Source of the DNA: Conchocele bisecta
Taxonomy: Eukaryota; Mollusca; Bivalvia; Lucinida; Thyasiridae
Direction of reading: 5' to 3'
Assembly (NCBI GenBank): GCA_029237695.1
Contig: CM055275.1
Coordinates: 3,288,160 to 3,352,159, forward strand
DNA length: 64,000 nt
Shown here: positions 23,901 to 38,900 of the stretch, one piece after another
Numbering within the stretch: position 1 is the first letter of the stretch
How the letters are laid out: the number at the start of each line of letters is the position of its first letter
Notes under the pieces: model-generated
The model's database searches: none
What the model saw: the letters and a program-made list of their open reading frames with translations, nothing else
Told to the model about the DNA's origin: nothing
Position numbers and translations under genes: made by a program

Positions 23901-26900
23901 ATCGTCTCTGAGTTACGAGACGCTTGTGAATTAGCGCACCCCAGTTCAGCCTGCGCATGCGCCGTAGTCTGATCTGATGCTTCGCTTTCGCATTAAATCA
24001 TCAACGTTAATGACGACTACCATCCAAGCAACGGCTAAATATCTGCATAGTTACATGCACAGTAAACACGATTAGTAATCAGGTAACCTGCCCTGCATTG
24101 ACCGAATACTTACGACTGAAAATATATTTTGTATCAGGCATTGACCTGATTATCAACATTCGGGATACAACAAATTGAAAACCTGACGTTCCATTGGTCG
24201 GCTTTGACGTCACTGACGTTCCGAATGACGTCATTGTAAAGGACGCAACGGTAAACAAGTCCTCGTACTCATCCATAGATAACGACGTCATATGTGGTAA
24301 TTTTCGAGCATAAAACGTTTACCTGATTAAATAGAATACCAGACTAGTGTATTTTGAAATCCAAGTTTATCAGGCTCGGCTCGGAAACGGTAAGAATTCT
24401 CGGCAAGCCGAGAATTCCTACGCGTATACCTAGCCTTGCTGATAAACTTGATATCAAAAGAACAACTATCATAGGTTTCTTCTAGTTGCAGATCCAGCGG
24501 ATTTACGGTTAGATGGTTTTCTCGCCAATTCAGTAGGATTGCATGATTAGACATAATTCCCACGATCGCAAGTCACGACATTAATATCATTTCGTAATAA
24601 GTCTGCCTGTTCAGCCCAGAAGCAGTGTCTGGTGCACGGAAGGTAATCATTAGAATCAACCGGAAATAGTTCATACATCGCATTGAGTATTTTCGGTAGA
24701 TAAATTCAGAATTCGACACAGTTTTAAGATTGATTTCACGAGCGATTCATACTTAATGAGAATAGCTTCAAGGGTCTTTTGGATGCAGATGTGCTTTATA
24801 TCCACATTATAGTCATTGGCAATCTTACGAGACGCATGCAAATAGTGACGTCATGGAAGACCCATAAATAATTATTTTTATTTTATTTTAATTTTATTTA
24901 ACAATTATTGTCTGAATTAATTTCATATAATACTATGTATTCAGAAATACACATTAAAAAGGAAAGAAATACATTATTATTCACATAATATTGAATTAAT
25001 AATGGAAAAAGCAAATACGTAATTTGCATTATTTAAATGCTTTACGTGATTCACAGCTCATTTGCATAAATCTTGCAAAATTAAAACCTCTATACTTGTT
25101 GACAGACATGGACTATTTGGCATGCGGTTTTTCACCAGTCGATTAGTTTTCCAAGGGCTATACCTGTGCTATGAAACACAATTGCAACCCATAGGCCCTT
25201 AAGTTCGAACAATATGGTTTGGAAAAAAGTTGACCTTAGCAGGTAGTTTTGCTACGTTTTTGCTACAGTGAACTAGTGTACAGTGGGTCAGTGTGTAAGT
25301 GCACACACGAACGAAACACGACAAGTTGGATACCAACCTGTCCGTGTTCGTTGTGAGTGCACTAACAACACTGACACCCACGTAATTCATGTAAAAAAAA
25401 GTACATAATTTTTCTGCATTTTTTTCTCATTTCGCACAAAAGTGTAATGTTGTTACCACCCAGTTGAACCGTCTCGGCGAGACGGTTCAACAGAGTGGTA
25501 ACAACATAACACTTGGCGGGTAGCGAACCAACCTGTCGTGTTCGTTGTGTGTTGCACTTACACGCTTGACGCCCACTGTAAGTTAGATCACTAGCGAAGA
25601 GTATTAATGTTGAGATCGGAAAAAAATAAAGCCAAAGCTGAATCTTTCATAGAAAATACCTTAAAGTTATGTAAAAAGATATTCAAAAAATGCCGCCAAT
25701 TCGAGAAATGTTGAAAAATGACGTAACTTTAAAATAAATGTTTAAGATGCCCAGCTCGCCGCAGATGGCGATTTCCTGACACCAAGCCACGACAAAATCA
25801 TCCAACTATTCGAGTATTTGTAGATTTCTCGTCCTTTTTTTTGCCGGGAGCGGGGGGGGGGGGGGGGGTGGGGGGGGGGCGGTTGGGGGGGTCCGGACAG
25901 TTCTATTGTGTATCCCCCTTGTCCTAGAGCGATGATTGAATTGATTTGATTCATAAAGGGTTGGGTTTTTTTCAATATACTATGCCGTATACATGTATCA
26001 GATGAGACATATTTCAGCTCGTTCTGGTATGCATAAATATGACGTATGATACACCGAAGAGAAAAGAAAAGTAAGTGTAAACATTATGTAACATTAAACT
26101 TGTGTGTTGGACCGCTACAATGCTAGATAGATATATAATTAATTGTGTTTAACGGGCTGTCAATAGCTATGGTCATTTTAGACACCGATTAACTGGGATA
26201 AATCCCGTATTTCATATGTAAAGAGGAATCCCAAAATCAGAAAAGAATATTTACATCAAGAAAATATATTTATCCCGTCAACACAGTGCGTTAATGTGCC
26301 GTGAAACACGGTGACCGTGAAACATTTTTGATATCCAGGTCAATACAATTTTTGCATTTTTACAAGCCAGTTGTAGGTGTTGGAACGGTAAAAAAAGATA
26401 GTAGGTTTAGTGCTGTGAATGGGAAAAAAAATCCTGGCGCGGCACGTAAAACGGATGTCTCGGCAGAGCCGTGCACACTCCCGTTTCCTGAGCCTTGCCA
26501 GATATTTTTTTCCCCATTCTCGGCACTAACATACTAATCCTCTACTATTTCATCATTCCGCCTAATCATAAAATAAACGTACTTGTTCAGCCCCTCAATG
26601 CATAGGAGTCACTTAGTCCCAGCGCCTAAACTTAACCGGAGTACACTAATCCACTACTCCGTACACTTGGGACAACACCGCTCAACCTTCACATACAAGA
26701 AAGCCAAATTGTATGTGAGAGACCAAACCAAGGATATCACGATTCTGGTAATGATGACCGTGCGGGTTATCCTTACCAGAAATCGTGATATCCTTGACCG
26801 CCCCCCACCCACACAACCGCCCACATCTTGTCAGTTAGTGTAAACATGTTTCCCACTGACAGGAGACTCTTTAAGACGTCGGTTTGTCAAACACCACAAA

Positions 26901-29900
26901 CGCTAGAAATAAGATGCATCTTGAATCTGGAATTAAGCTCAGTGGGATTCATGGGGAGTTTGATATTTTCCCTAATGATATTCCGGACCTATACTGAACA
27001 ATTCATCTGGCTTCTATTTGTCTGATCTTTGGCGATTTTATGTCTAATACTATTCGCCTACACGGTTCGTTCGCATGTACGTGGAGATAATTATCGCTCG
27101 TACATGCGGACAAACGTGATCTAACTTATTTATCACATCCTGATGTAGATGCAGTGCACACGAACCGTGTTAATATAGAAACAACACCCGGAAATGTGTC
27201 AAAGATGTGATAATGATATATAATAGCAATTTCCTCCAGTTCCTGGCCAATTAGTATCAAATGGCGCGATTCATTTCAATACATTCACTTCAGCCCACCT
27301 GATGCGTACGAGACGTTTATAAATTTCATACGTGTGATTAAATGTGCACAATCATTACTGTACTTTGTTAAATATGTCCGTGACTGGAGAAATGGGAATT
27401 ATGGGATTTGTGACCAGTGTAACTCCTGATCAAATAGCACACTCCTGTAGCCTGATACATGTAACGATATTAATTGATATACGTATTACGGGTGTTTCAT
27501 TGATGGAATATCGAACAGTGTAGATCCTGATCTGTAGCCTATTTCACCAACATTGCAAAGTATACTTTAGTAGCAAAGTATACTTTGAGAGAGAAATTTT
27601 CAATTTTATGATAAATTTATTAATTTTTATTATACTGAATTTATTACATTATCACAGCCAATTTGGCTGTGATAATGTAATAAATTCAGTATATTAATTT
27701 CTGCTACATTTAAACATGAAATATAAGCATTTGTTTAGTACTATATGAAAATAATGCATTTCAGGAAAAATTAAATGATTACTCCTCAAAGTATTACTTT
27801 TGCTATAAAGTTTACTTTGCAATGTCGATGAAAAAGCTACTAGGATCTACATTTGCAAAAACAATATAAGCCCCTATCTCTCAAGGCTCAGCCCACAAAT
27901 GAATAGTTTAAGCACTGATTCGATAATCCGCCCGATAAAGTAATTCACTTTACGGCGACTATATTGCTTGAAAATATACAACCGTTTATGTACGTGTGAA
28001 TTGCAAATTCAACCGTTTTACATGCTATCGCGTGCCAGAAAACCTCATTGTAGGATACTTGTGGCAAATATAGTTCATGTCCATATCAGGTGACTCCACA
28101 GTTGTATTTATTAAGTGTATACCATAAATATGTTGTGATTGACTGCATGCGATCAGCGTATGCCCTGATCAACTGGGGTTGTACTAGTTGTTTTGTTTCA
28201 GTTGCGCTAGTTGGGGTTGTGCTAGTTGTTTTGTTTCAGCTGTGCTAGTTGGGGTTGTGCTAGTTGTTTTGTTTCAGTTGTGCTAGTTGGGGTTGTGCTA
28301 GTTGTTTTGTTTCACCTGTGCTAGTTGGGGTTGTACTAGTGGTTTTGTTTCAGCTGTGCTAGTTGGGGTTGTACTAGTTGCGTACGTCGTAGGCGTCCAC
28401 AAGCGGATGTTGTTGTGTGTGTCTGTTTTATTGATTGAGGAATTGTTGTGTTTCAGCTACCCAGAGTTATCTGCCCACAACAAGCACACTAGTAAACTGA
28501 TATGACTATTGTGAGGCGAAAGAAACAAATATTACGCTAACGTCAACATTGTCAATTTTGAACAACGAAAAAAAAAAAAAACATAAAAGCTGGTCTAAGA
28601 GCAAATTTCAACCTTTTCCGGAAGAGCTGTAATATACAATTTATTCCACTACAATTTTGAAATACCAGATTTATTTCCTTGACATCTGTAGATCCGACAA
28701 AGGAACCTCGTGCTCCGCACTCGTTTCTCTGTCGGATATACAGATGTCTCGGGGAAATAAATCCTGATATTTCAAATGTAGTTGATTGAACTTTATATAT
28801 GTTAGTGCACGACATGAAAAGTTTTTTTCCGCAAATTATATAACCGTTGACTGTCTCTCCTGTCAACAGTGGTGAAGGGGTATAAAGCGGAATAAAATCA
28901 CCATATTGCCTATAAAGAGAAAAACGGTGCAGCAATGCAGAGCCAACCCAAGTAATGCACACCATACCCTCTAACTATTGTTGACTATCATTACCTATAT
29001 ACTAGTGTTGACTATCAGTACCTGCTATACTATTGTTGACTATCAGTACCTGCTATACTATTGTTGACTATCAGTACCTGATATACTATTGTTGACTATC
29101 AGTACCTGATATACTATTGTTGACTATCAGTACCTGATATACTATTGTTGACTATCAGTACCTGATATACTATTGTTGACTATCAGTACCCGATTATAGC
29201 TATTGTTGACTATCAGTACCTGCTATACCTATTGTTGACAATCAGTACATGCAATACTATTTTGACTAACATACCTGATATACTATTGTTGACTAATCAG
29301 TACCTGCTAGACTAGTGTTGAATATCAGTACCTGCTATACTATTGTTGACTATCAGTACCTGATATACTATTGTTGACTATCAGTACCTGCTATACTATG
29401 GTTGACTATCAGTACCTGAAATACAATTGTTGAACTATCATACCTGCTAAACTAATGTTGACTATCAATACCTGATATACTATTGTATGACTATCAGACC
29501 TGCTATCTAGTGTTGACTATCAGTACCTGCTATACTAATGTTGACTATTCAGTACCTATATACTATAGTTGACTATCATTACCGATGCTAATACTATTGT
29601 TGACTATCATACCAGATAATACTATTCGTTTGACTATCTACCATCATACTATTGTTTGACTATCATACTGCTAATACTATTTTTGACTATCAGTACCTGC
29701 TATAACTATTGTTGAATATCAGTACCTGCTGAATACTAAAAAAATTTTGACAATCAGTACCTCTAATTACTATTGCGTTGACTATCAGTAACCTGATATA
29801 CTATTGTTGACTATCAGTACCAGCAATACTAGTGTGTACTATCAGTACCTGCTTACTATTGTTGACTATCAGTACCTTATATACTATTGTTGACTATCTG

Positions 29901-32900
29901 TACCTGCTATACAATTGTTGGCTATAACAGTACTGCTATACAAATGTTGACTATCAGTACCCTGCTATACTATTTTGACTATCATACCTGCTATACTATT
30001 GTTGACTATCAGTTAACCCGATATAACTAATGTGACTATCATACTGAAATCTCTATTGTTGACTATCTGTACCTTGCAATACTTATTGTTGACTATTCAG
30101 TACCGCTATACTAATTTTGACTATAGTTACCTGATAATACTATTGTTGACTATCAGTAACCTGATATACTATTGTTGACAATCAATACCTGATATACTAT
30201 TGTTGACTATCATTACCTACTTACTATTGATTGACTATCAAGTACTTGAATACTATTGTTGCCTATCAGTACCTGCTTACTATTGTTGGCTATCAGTACC
30301 TGCTAAAAACTATTGTTACTATCGGTACCTGCCTAAACTATTGTTGACTATCAGTAACCTGCTATACTAATTTGTTGACTACAGTACCTGATATACTTTG
30401 TTGACTATCAGTACCTGTAAAACTATTGTTGGCTATCTTACCTCTATACTATTGTTTGACTATCAGTACCTGATATACATTTGACTATCAATACCTGCTG
30501 TACTATTGTTGATATCCATACCTGCTATACTATTGTTGACTATCTTTACCTGCTTATACTATTGTTGACTATCATAACCTGCTATACTATTGTTGACTAT
30601 CAGTACCTGCTATACTATTGTTGACTATCAGTACCTGCTATACTATTGTTGACTATCAGTACCTGCTATACTATTGTTGACTATCAGTACCTGCTATACT
30701 ATTGTTGACTATCTGTACCTGCTAATACTCTTGTTGGCTATCAGTACCTGCTATACAATTGTTGACTATCAGTACCTCTATACTTTTGTTGACCTATCAT
30801 ACTGCTATACTATTGTTGACTATCAGTACCTGATATACTATTGTTGACTATCAGTACCTGATATACTATTGTTGACTATCAGTACCTGATATACTATTGT
30901 TGACTATCAGTACCTGCTATACTATTGTTGACTATCGGGTGGTGGCATCCTGCTATACTATTGTTGACGTATCAGACCTGAATACTAATGTTGACTATCA
31001 TAACCTGCTATACTATTGTTGACTATCAGTACCTGATATACTATTGTTGACTATCAGTACCTGCTATACTATTGTTGACTATCAGTACCTGATATACTAT
31101 TGTTGACTATCAGTACCTATATACTATTGGTTTGACTATCAGTACCTTCTATACTATTGTTCAACTATCAGTACCTGCTATACTATTGTTGACTATCAGT
31201 ACCTGCTAATACTATTGTTGACTATCAGTACCTGCTATACTATTGTAGACTATCAGTACCTCGAATGCGATTGTTTGACTATCAGGAAATGAATATACTA
31301 TTGTTGACTATCAGACCAGCTACTACTATTGTTGACTAATCTGTACCTCGCTATAACTATCTGTTTGCTATCAGTACCTGATATACTATTGTTGACTATC
31401 AGTACCTGATATACTATTGTTGACTATCAGTACCTGATATACTATTGTTGACTATCAGTACCTGATATACTATTGTGTGACATCAGTACCTGATATACTA
31501 TTGCAGACTATCATTACCTGAAATACCAATTGTTGACATAACAGTACCTAATACTTATATTGACTAATCAGTACCTGATATACTATTGTTGACCATCAGT
31601 AAACTGATATATATGTTGACTATCAGTACCATGAAATACTATTGTCTACTATCAGTAACCTGCTGACTATTGTTGACTATCAGTACCTGATTACTATTGT
31701 TACTATCAGTCACCTGCTATACTAATGTTGAACTATCAGTAAACTGCTATACTATTGTTTTCACATACTATCAGTAACTGCTAACTATTGTTGACTATCA
31801 TACCTCTGATATACTATAGTTGACTAATCATACCTGCTATACTATTGTTTGACTATCAGTAATCTGATATAACTATTGATGACTATCATATCTGATATAC
31901 TAAGTGTTGACTATCATATCTATATACTATTGTTGACTATCAGTAACCTTCTAATACTATTAGATGAACAAACCCCACCTTCGCCTCGTTATGGGTTCCG
32001 ACCTACGCATCCAACTCCATGAGGATTATGGCGAAACTGTAGATGTCGCCCTCCTTGCTGAACTGGGCCAGGGGATTTGTCCGTAGATGTTCTGGCGCCA
32101 CGTATAGAAGTACTGAAAATGGATGAAGAAGATGATGTAGCATGCTTGATGAGATGAACATATTGTTCTACATATGTTCAGGCGCAGGCGCATAAAAATG
32201 ATATATAGAGAATAGTAGGTTAGTGTTTTTTGCGATATATTGCGATATAATGTTCAGACAATCAAGCTGTTATTGGGCCACACTGGAAAACAATTTTTTA
32301 CTACATTTACATAAATAGGTAATAACATAACATACATAGGTGATGTTGAAGGAAGCTTCCAAGGGTCATTTTCTCTAAGTTCCCTACTTTCTAAGCAAAT
32401 CGCTGGCTAGTATCGCGCTCCACTAATGCCAAATATTGCAATATTGAGCCTCAATAAGTTACACATTACTAGATTTAAAGACTGCATGCTCGAAAGGAAA
32501 TGAAGAATCAATACTCGGGAGGGAGACTGAATTATAAACTTGGCTAACTATAAGTACAGTCAAAACTATGGAATATTATAGGAATGAATGGCCTTTTTGT
32601 GGAGTTTATCTGGGTATAAACTTGGAAAAGTCGCGGGAATACTGGACGAGGGCCGGAAGGCCTCGTCCAGTATTCCCGCGACTTTTCCAAGTTCGCTAAC
32701 GCTCCCTCGCATTTAATTCCTGAAAAATCCAATAGGTGAAAAAAGTAACTTTTATTACCCAACTCCCTATATAAGTTGATACTCCATAGTTTTGACTAAT
32801 TCCCAGGGTTTTGACAATAGTTCCGCGTACCAGGTCAATAGTTCCGCGTGTCCGGTCAATAGTCAAAAATAATTCACCCCTGGAAATCACGTCATTATTT

Positions 32901-35900
32901 GTGTCGAATATTACGTCATAACCTTCAACGTAGATCGGTCAGTCGACGCGCCCCACGTTCATTGTGTTACATACATTGTTTACTGGATGAGTAATAAAAC
33001 AGTTATTTCCTGGTCATTCGGGGAACTCTCAAACATATTGCCCCTCGGTGCTGTGGACGACCCGAGGCACTATTGCCATGGGCCTTCGGCCTCAGGGCAA
33101 TAGTGCCTCGGGTCGTCAACAGCACCGAGGGGCAATAGTTTTGACTGTTCCCCGAAAGACCATGAACTAATTGTATAATACATACCGTGTTGGTTGAACT
33201 CCTCGACAGGCTGTTCGTGCAGGCGGATGAAATTAAGGCCGTAGTCCGTTATCTTCAGTACAAACCGACTATCGATGTGACACTTGCATGTATTCAACTG
33301 TCCGTGACACGTCAACGATGACCCGTGGATGTAGGCCACGCCCTATTTCCATATAAGGTATTATATTAACACAAGCAAATACAGCGGAAGCTCTCTAAAC
33401 CGGACACCCTTGGGGGTTCCCAGGGTGTCCTGGTTAGAGGGATTCCATTGTAGTTAAGCACTATATCAGCATTGTTTTATACTCGACAATGTAATACATT
33501 ACAGTGAAACCTATCTAAATTAAACAAAATGGGGTCACCAGGCTGTCCGGTTTAGAGAGGGTCTACTGTACATATATGACGGTGAGTGAAGACATGCTGC
33601 AACATTTTAATCTCGCTCATATGCAGGTGTTAAGTTTGAGATGATAGAGAATAGTAGGTTAGTGCCGTGAATGGGAAAAAATATCTGGCAAGGCTTAGGA
33701 AACGGGATGGGCGAGGCTCTGCCGAGCACATCCCGTTTCCGTGCCGCGCCAGATATGTTTTCCCAGTCACGGTACTAACCTACTATTCTATTTATCCCGT
33801 CAACACCTTCAAATGGCTGTAAAATACAAAAATTGTATTGAGATGATATCAAAAATGTTTCACGGCACCGTGTTTCACGGCACATACGCACTGTGTTGAC
33901 GGGATAATATACTATTCTCACCTGAGTGCTGTATGACAATATATGCGTTTTGACTGCTGAATGTTGCTGAAGTGGAATGACATTTAACATCTGGTATTTG
34001 GACTGGAAATGGACCTGAATTATTGACAGCTTGGTGGCAGGAGGTAACAATAGTTTACCACTGTGACTGTAACATAAGCCAAATAAATAACGGTCAATGA
34101 GAACCATTTGGTCCACGTGTTTATCTTGCGTCGTATTGATCCCGGAACTAGAATTGGCGACATTATCAAAGGATTGCATTGTTCTACTTCAATCAGATTG
34201 GATGCTATGCTTGATACTCCCTAGTTCCTTAGCTATTATTGGTTGCTGATGACGTATTCAGATGGCGCTGATCGTCAGTAGGAGGAGCGTGGCCAATGGT
34301 ATAAAAGACTGGTTCATTTGGACATCCACGCAGATCGTGAAGTATGGGATGACAACGCGAAGTATGATGGAAATTTAAAACTGCAGACCGAAAATTGTAA
34401 ATACAGTGGAACCTCTCTAAACCAGGCACCATGTAAATACCCGTGATCTTATGTTTGATGAGTTTGTTGGTCATTTATCTCAGGTGATAATGTATGTTCT
34501 TGATCGCATGGCTAACAACTATGGCTCAGAATGATAAAATTCAATACAGTGAAACCTCTCTAAGCCGGACACCCTGGGGACCTCCCAGGGTGTCCGGTTT
34601 AGAGCGGTTTCAATGTAATAACATGAAATTAGGTGTTTTACTTAACTTCACCTACAACCCCAGTGACAACGGGAGATGACAACACCACACTCGGAATGTG
34701 TGACCAGTGTAACTCCTGATCAAAATGGACACTCCTGTAGCCTGATAATCATCTATTGTACTTACTTACAGCACGATGGGTGTTTAATTGATGGAATGGC
34801 GAACAGTGCAGTTACAAGGTGCATGTTCACGTGGTTATAACAACAACAACAGTGGCTGAAAGTGTTGAAATCTTGCCCGCTCCAAAGTAAGTATTATCTG
34901 ATATTTTCCTTAATATGAAACGGATTTTGATGACATATGGCGCAGCAAACGCGTCTTCATGAGCTGCATTTGGTCGACCAGGGAGTTCGGCACAGACTTA
35001 TGTCGTTTTTGCTAAGAATCAATTTCCGTGTCTACCGACACGGAAATCGATTCTTCGCGAAAGCGACAGAAGCTTGGGCCAAAGTACAGAGACCACCAAA
35101 TGCAGCTTAACAAGACGCGTTTGATGGGCCATATTTCATCAAAATCCGTTACGTAAACATGGTAAAACGGACAATATAGAATAATACGTACTTTGAATTG
35201 GATGGATTCTGGAAGTTTCAGTATTTGTTGTTGTTATTTTGTACCACGTGATCATACACCTTGAGCTACGTACACTGCTACGAATAGTATGCAAATGCGA
35301 GCGTTGTAGAATATCCTTTCGACCATAGCCGTACGTTGGTCTAATAAAGTATGGCTTGGATTTTTTTTTAACATAGTACATAGTCAAACGATCAATGATA
35401 AACGCTGAAAATGACTACCCGCAATCGTATACATTGTAAGTGTGGCTTCATTGCACTTGCTCATCGGTGTCATGGACTGTGCTGCTGTGACAAAACGCAT
35501 CTTAACACCGGAAAAATAACGTCATTTGCTATACATATTTCCCTGGAGTTTGACGTGTCTGTGAAATAGTTTCGCGTGTCTGTGCAATAGTTCCGCGTGA
35601 CTGTGGAATAGCCAAAACTATTTTCACCACCAAAATTCATGACGTTTTGTCGAAGATTATGTCATACTATTATACGCTATTTATATCGGCCAGTCTATGC
35701 TACCTAGCACAAATTCACGGTCATTGTGTCACATACATGATACAGTGTATTACAGGTTGCGTAATAAAACAGTTATTTCATGGTCATTCGGGGAACAGTC
35801 ATCACATATTGCCCCTCGGTGGTGTGGACGACCCGAGGCACTATTGCCCTCGGCCTTCAGCCTCTGACAATAGTGCCTCGGGTCATCCACTGCACCGAGG

Positions 35901-38900
35901 GGCAATAGATTAGGCTGTTTCCAGAAATACCATGAACTAACTATAAATAAATTAAGCTGGGGTCTTCAGAGTCGGTGGAATTATAGTCTTCTAGTTTGTC
36001 TTCCTTTATGATGTCATTCAGTAGGGAGAGTTTGAAGTCGTTGTCCAGTTTTATGGCGTCATTGTGGAGAATGTCCCTCAGGCTACCCCTGATACAGTAC
36101 TCCATGAGGAAACAGTGTATGTACCTTTATGATGTCGTTGAGAAGCGAGAGTTTGAAGTCGTTGTCCAGTTTTATGGCGTCATTGTGGAGAATGTCCCTC
36201 AGGTTCCCTCGGGTACAGTACTCGGTGAGCATACAGACGTTCGGCTGTTCACAGCATAGACCGAGGAACCGCGTCAAATTGACGCATTGAATATCACGCA
36301 TCTGGAATATAAATTTTAATTCGATTGTTTCTATTTAACATTATAGAATTATTGTATTTTGAGGAGGTGTACACGAGATTTACGGACCTGAGGAAAGTCA
36401 TATTCACCGAGGCTGAAGGCCGATGTGAATATGACGTTTCGACGGTGCGTAAATATCGAGTAAATCGACTCGATAGACAATACTTATTTTATTATATGAC
36501 CCATATTACACAACATATATGGTACAACATCGCACGATATGTCTCATGCGTTTGTTGCGTGATCAGTGATACGAGTATGCTGCTATACCTGAATATCAGT
36601 CTCTGACTCGTCTCGTTGCACGAGAAGAGTCGTCTGAGAGTGTTATTCAAAATGTTATATTCACGACCTGGGGGCTGTTTCACTAAACTTCGTACGACTA
36701 AAATGTTCGTAAGTGCAAATTTAGGACAGTCTGGAAATTTCAATTGATGGATTTACATTTATTGACCATAGGCTGCATATGCAGCCTACGCTCAGTACAT
36801 GTAAATCCAACAATTGTTTACAAGAAAATAGTGTTAATGTGAAATTCACAGATTATCATAAGTTTGCATTTACCAACATTTTAGTCTTACGAAGTTTAGT
36901 GAAACGCTCCCCAGGTGAATATCACATTTCGAATGTCATTCGAGACGAGTCCGATACTGATATCCTGGTGAATATCATATATGTCCACAATCACGTGACC
37001 CGAAAGTGGATTATGTCATTGGTTGAAATTGTCAGTCATATAATAATATGGACTATAGCATTGTGCTGTCAAAGTAGACACTTCGGGTCAAATGGCTTTG
37101 AAAAATATTGCAACAATATGAGAAGTAAATTCATGAAAATCTTAATGCAACATTTTTGTTATCTTATACAGTGAAACCTCTCTAAACCGGACACTGATAT
37201 AATATACGTGCTCTCATTTTGAGAGGTTTCTTGGTAACACATCTCAGATAATAATGCATGTTCATGATTGAAAATGATAAAAGTATGTCCCAGAACGGAC
37301 TATAGCATTGTGCTGTCAAAGTAGACACTTCGGGTCAAATGGCTTTGTATTATTTGATCTTAAAGCAGGAGGGATATTTGCAAAAGACAATTTACTGAAA
37401 AAGAAATGTGCATTTACATTCATTTGCTGAATAATTTATTTGATACCCTTATTAGTAGTGCCAAGTTATATAGCACAGCCCACATTGTATTATATCGTGT
37501 CTACCCAAATGAGATCACTATTCAACATTGAAATTACAGTATTCGAACAATTGAAGGTTACTTTGAAACTGTGCAATAGAAAGTACTATGCTATAAAGAG
37601 ACAATCTTAAGGCAAATTGAAGTAGAACATGAATATATGCTCATGTAATGAAAGCACAGACAAACTATCAGTGTTATTACTGTCAGATTATTGTTCACTA
37701 CATTATCGTATCATGCGCGCCTGCCATGTGGTTTTTATCATGTATTGTGTTACAGTCTGTTTCACGAAACCTGCCCAAATTTTACGGCTGTATAAATAAT
37801 GCAAAAACAATATTGTTTTCGATAATATTAAATTAAAGGAAAATTTAAGAATGAACCTACTTTTTATTTCGTGAAATTTTGTCCGCTATTGATCTTATTT
37901 CGAAAAGACAATTTCCACATGTTAAATCCCCATAGACATCTTCACAGAGTGAGAGTGAAGATGTCTATGGGGATTTAACATGGGGAAATTTATCTAATTT
38001 CAGAAATAGTGGACCGATTTTCAAAATGTAACTTTCGTTTTCTTAGTTAGATCATTTCCAAGCTATCTATCTAGATTTCAGAATCAATTTCCAAAATATT
38101 TCGTTTTTTTTTTTCACCATGTTAAATTCTCACAGAGAACTAATTTTTCGTAATAACATCAATATTTGACTAAATTTCACGAAATAAAAAGAAGGCTCAT
38201 TGGTAAATTTTGATACAATTCAATATTATCGAAATAAATATTGTTTTTGCATTGTTTATATGGCCGTAAAATGTGGGCAAGTTTTGAGAAACGGACAGTA
38301 GTTCCTTCTTTACGTGCCTTCATGGGTCTCATTTTGACATATTTTTCTCATTATTACCTGCTTCAGTGTCGTGAAACATTTTTGATATCCTGTCAATACG
38401 ACCTAATCACTGCGTATGAATATTTGCGGTGGTCGTGGTTATTTCATTGCATTTCAAAGCTATTTGTATGTGTTGACTGGGGATAAATAGAATATTAGGT
38501 TAGTGCCGTGAATGGGGAAAATATCTGGCTCGGCACGGAAACGGGATGTGCTCGGCAGAGCCTCGCCCATCCCGTTTCCTGAGCCTTGCCAGATATTTTT
38601 TCCCATTCACGGCACTAACCTACTATTCTCTATCTATTTTCCTTATTTCTCAACCAAAGTATATGTTGTGACCACTCATTTGAACCGTCTCGGCGAGACG
38701 GTTCAAATGGTGGTCACTACATATACTTCTGATGAGTAATAAATAAATTCTATTTTCCGTTTCCTAAGCCTTGCCAGATATGTTTTCCCATTCACGGCAC
38801 TAACCTACTATTATCATTAGTACCTGCTTCAGTTCCATTAGCGCACTCCTGTCCATCTGGATATGTGTCATAGTTAACGGCTGGATGATCACCATAATAC

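Noticed and set aside
28186..28386. Plus-strand gene suggested by repeated TTTTGTTTCAG acceptor-like words.
   Set aside because: The words belong to a 45-bp minisatellite and no coding block follows them.
28966..31962. Possible CRISPR array (28-bp repeats).
   Set aside because: Units are directly joined with no spacers, and the window is an intron-bearing animal gene.
36083..36124. In-frame extension of exon 10 ([13 protein letters not shown]).
   Set aside because: It lies past a good donor that joins in phase to exon 11 (NDIIK to GVAYIHG), so it is intron in the main transcript.
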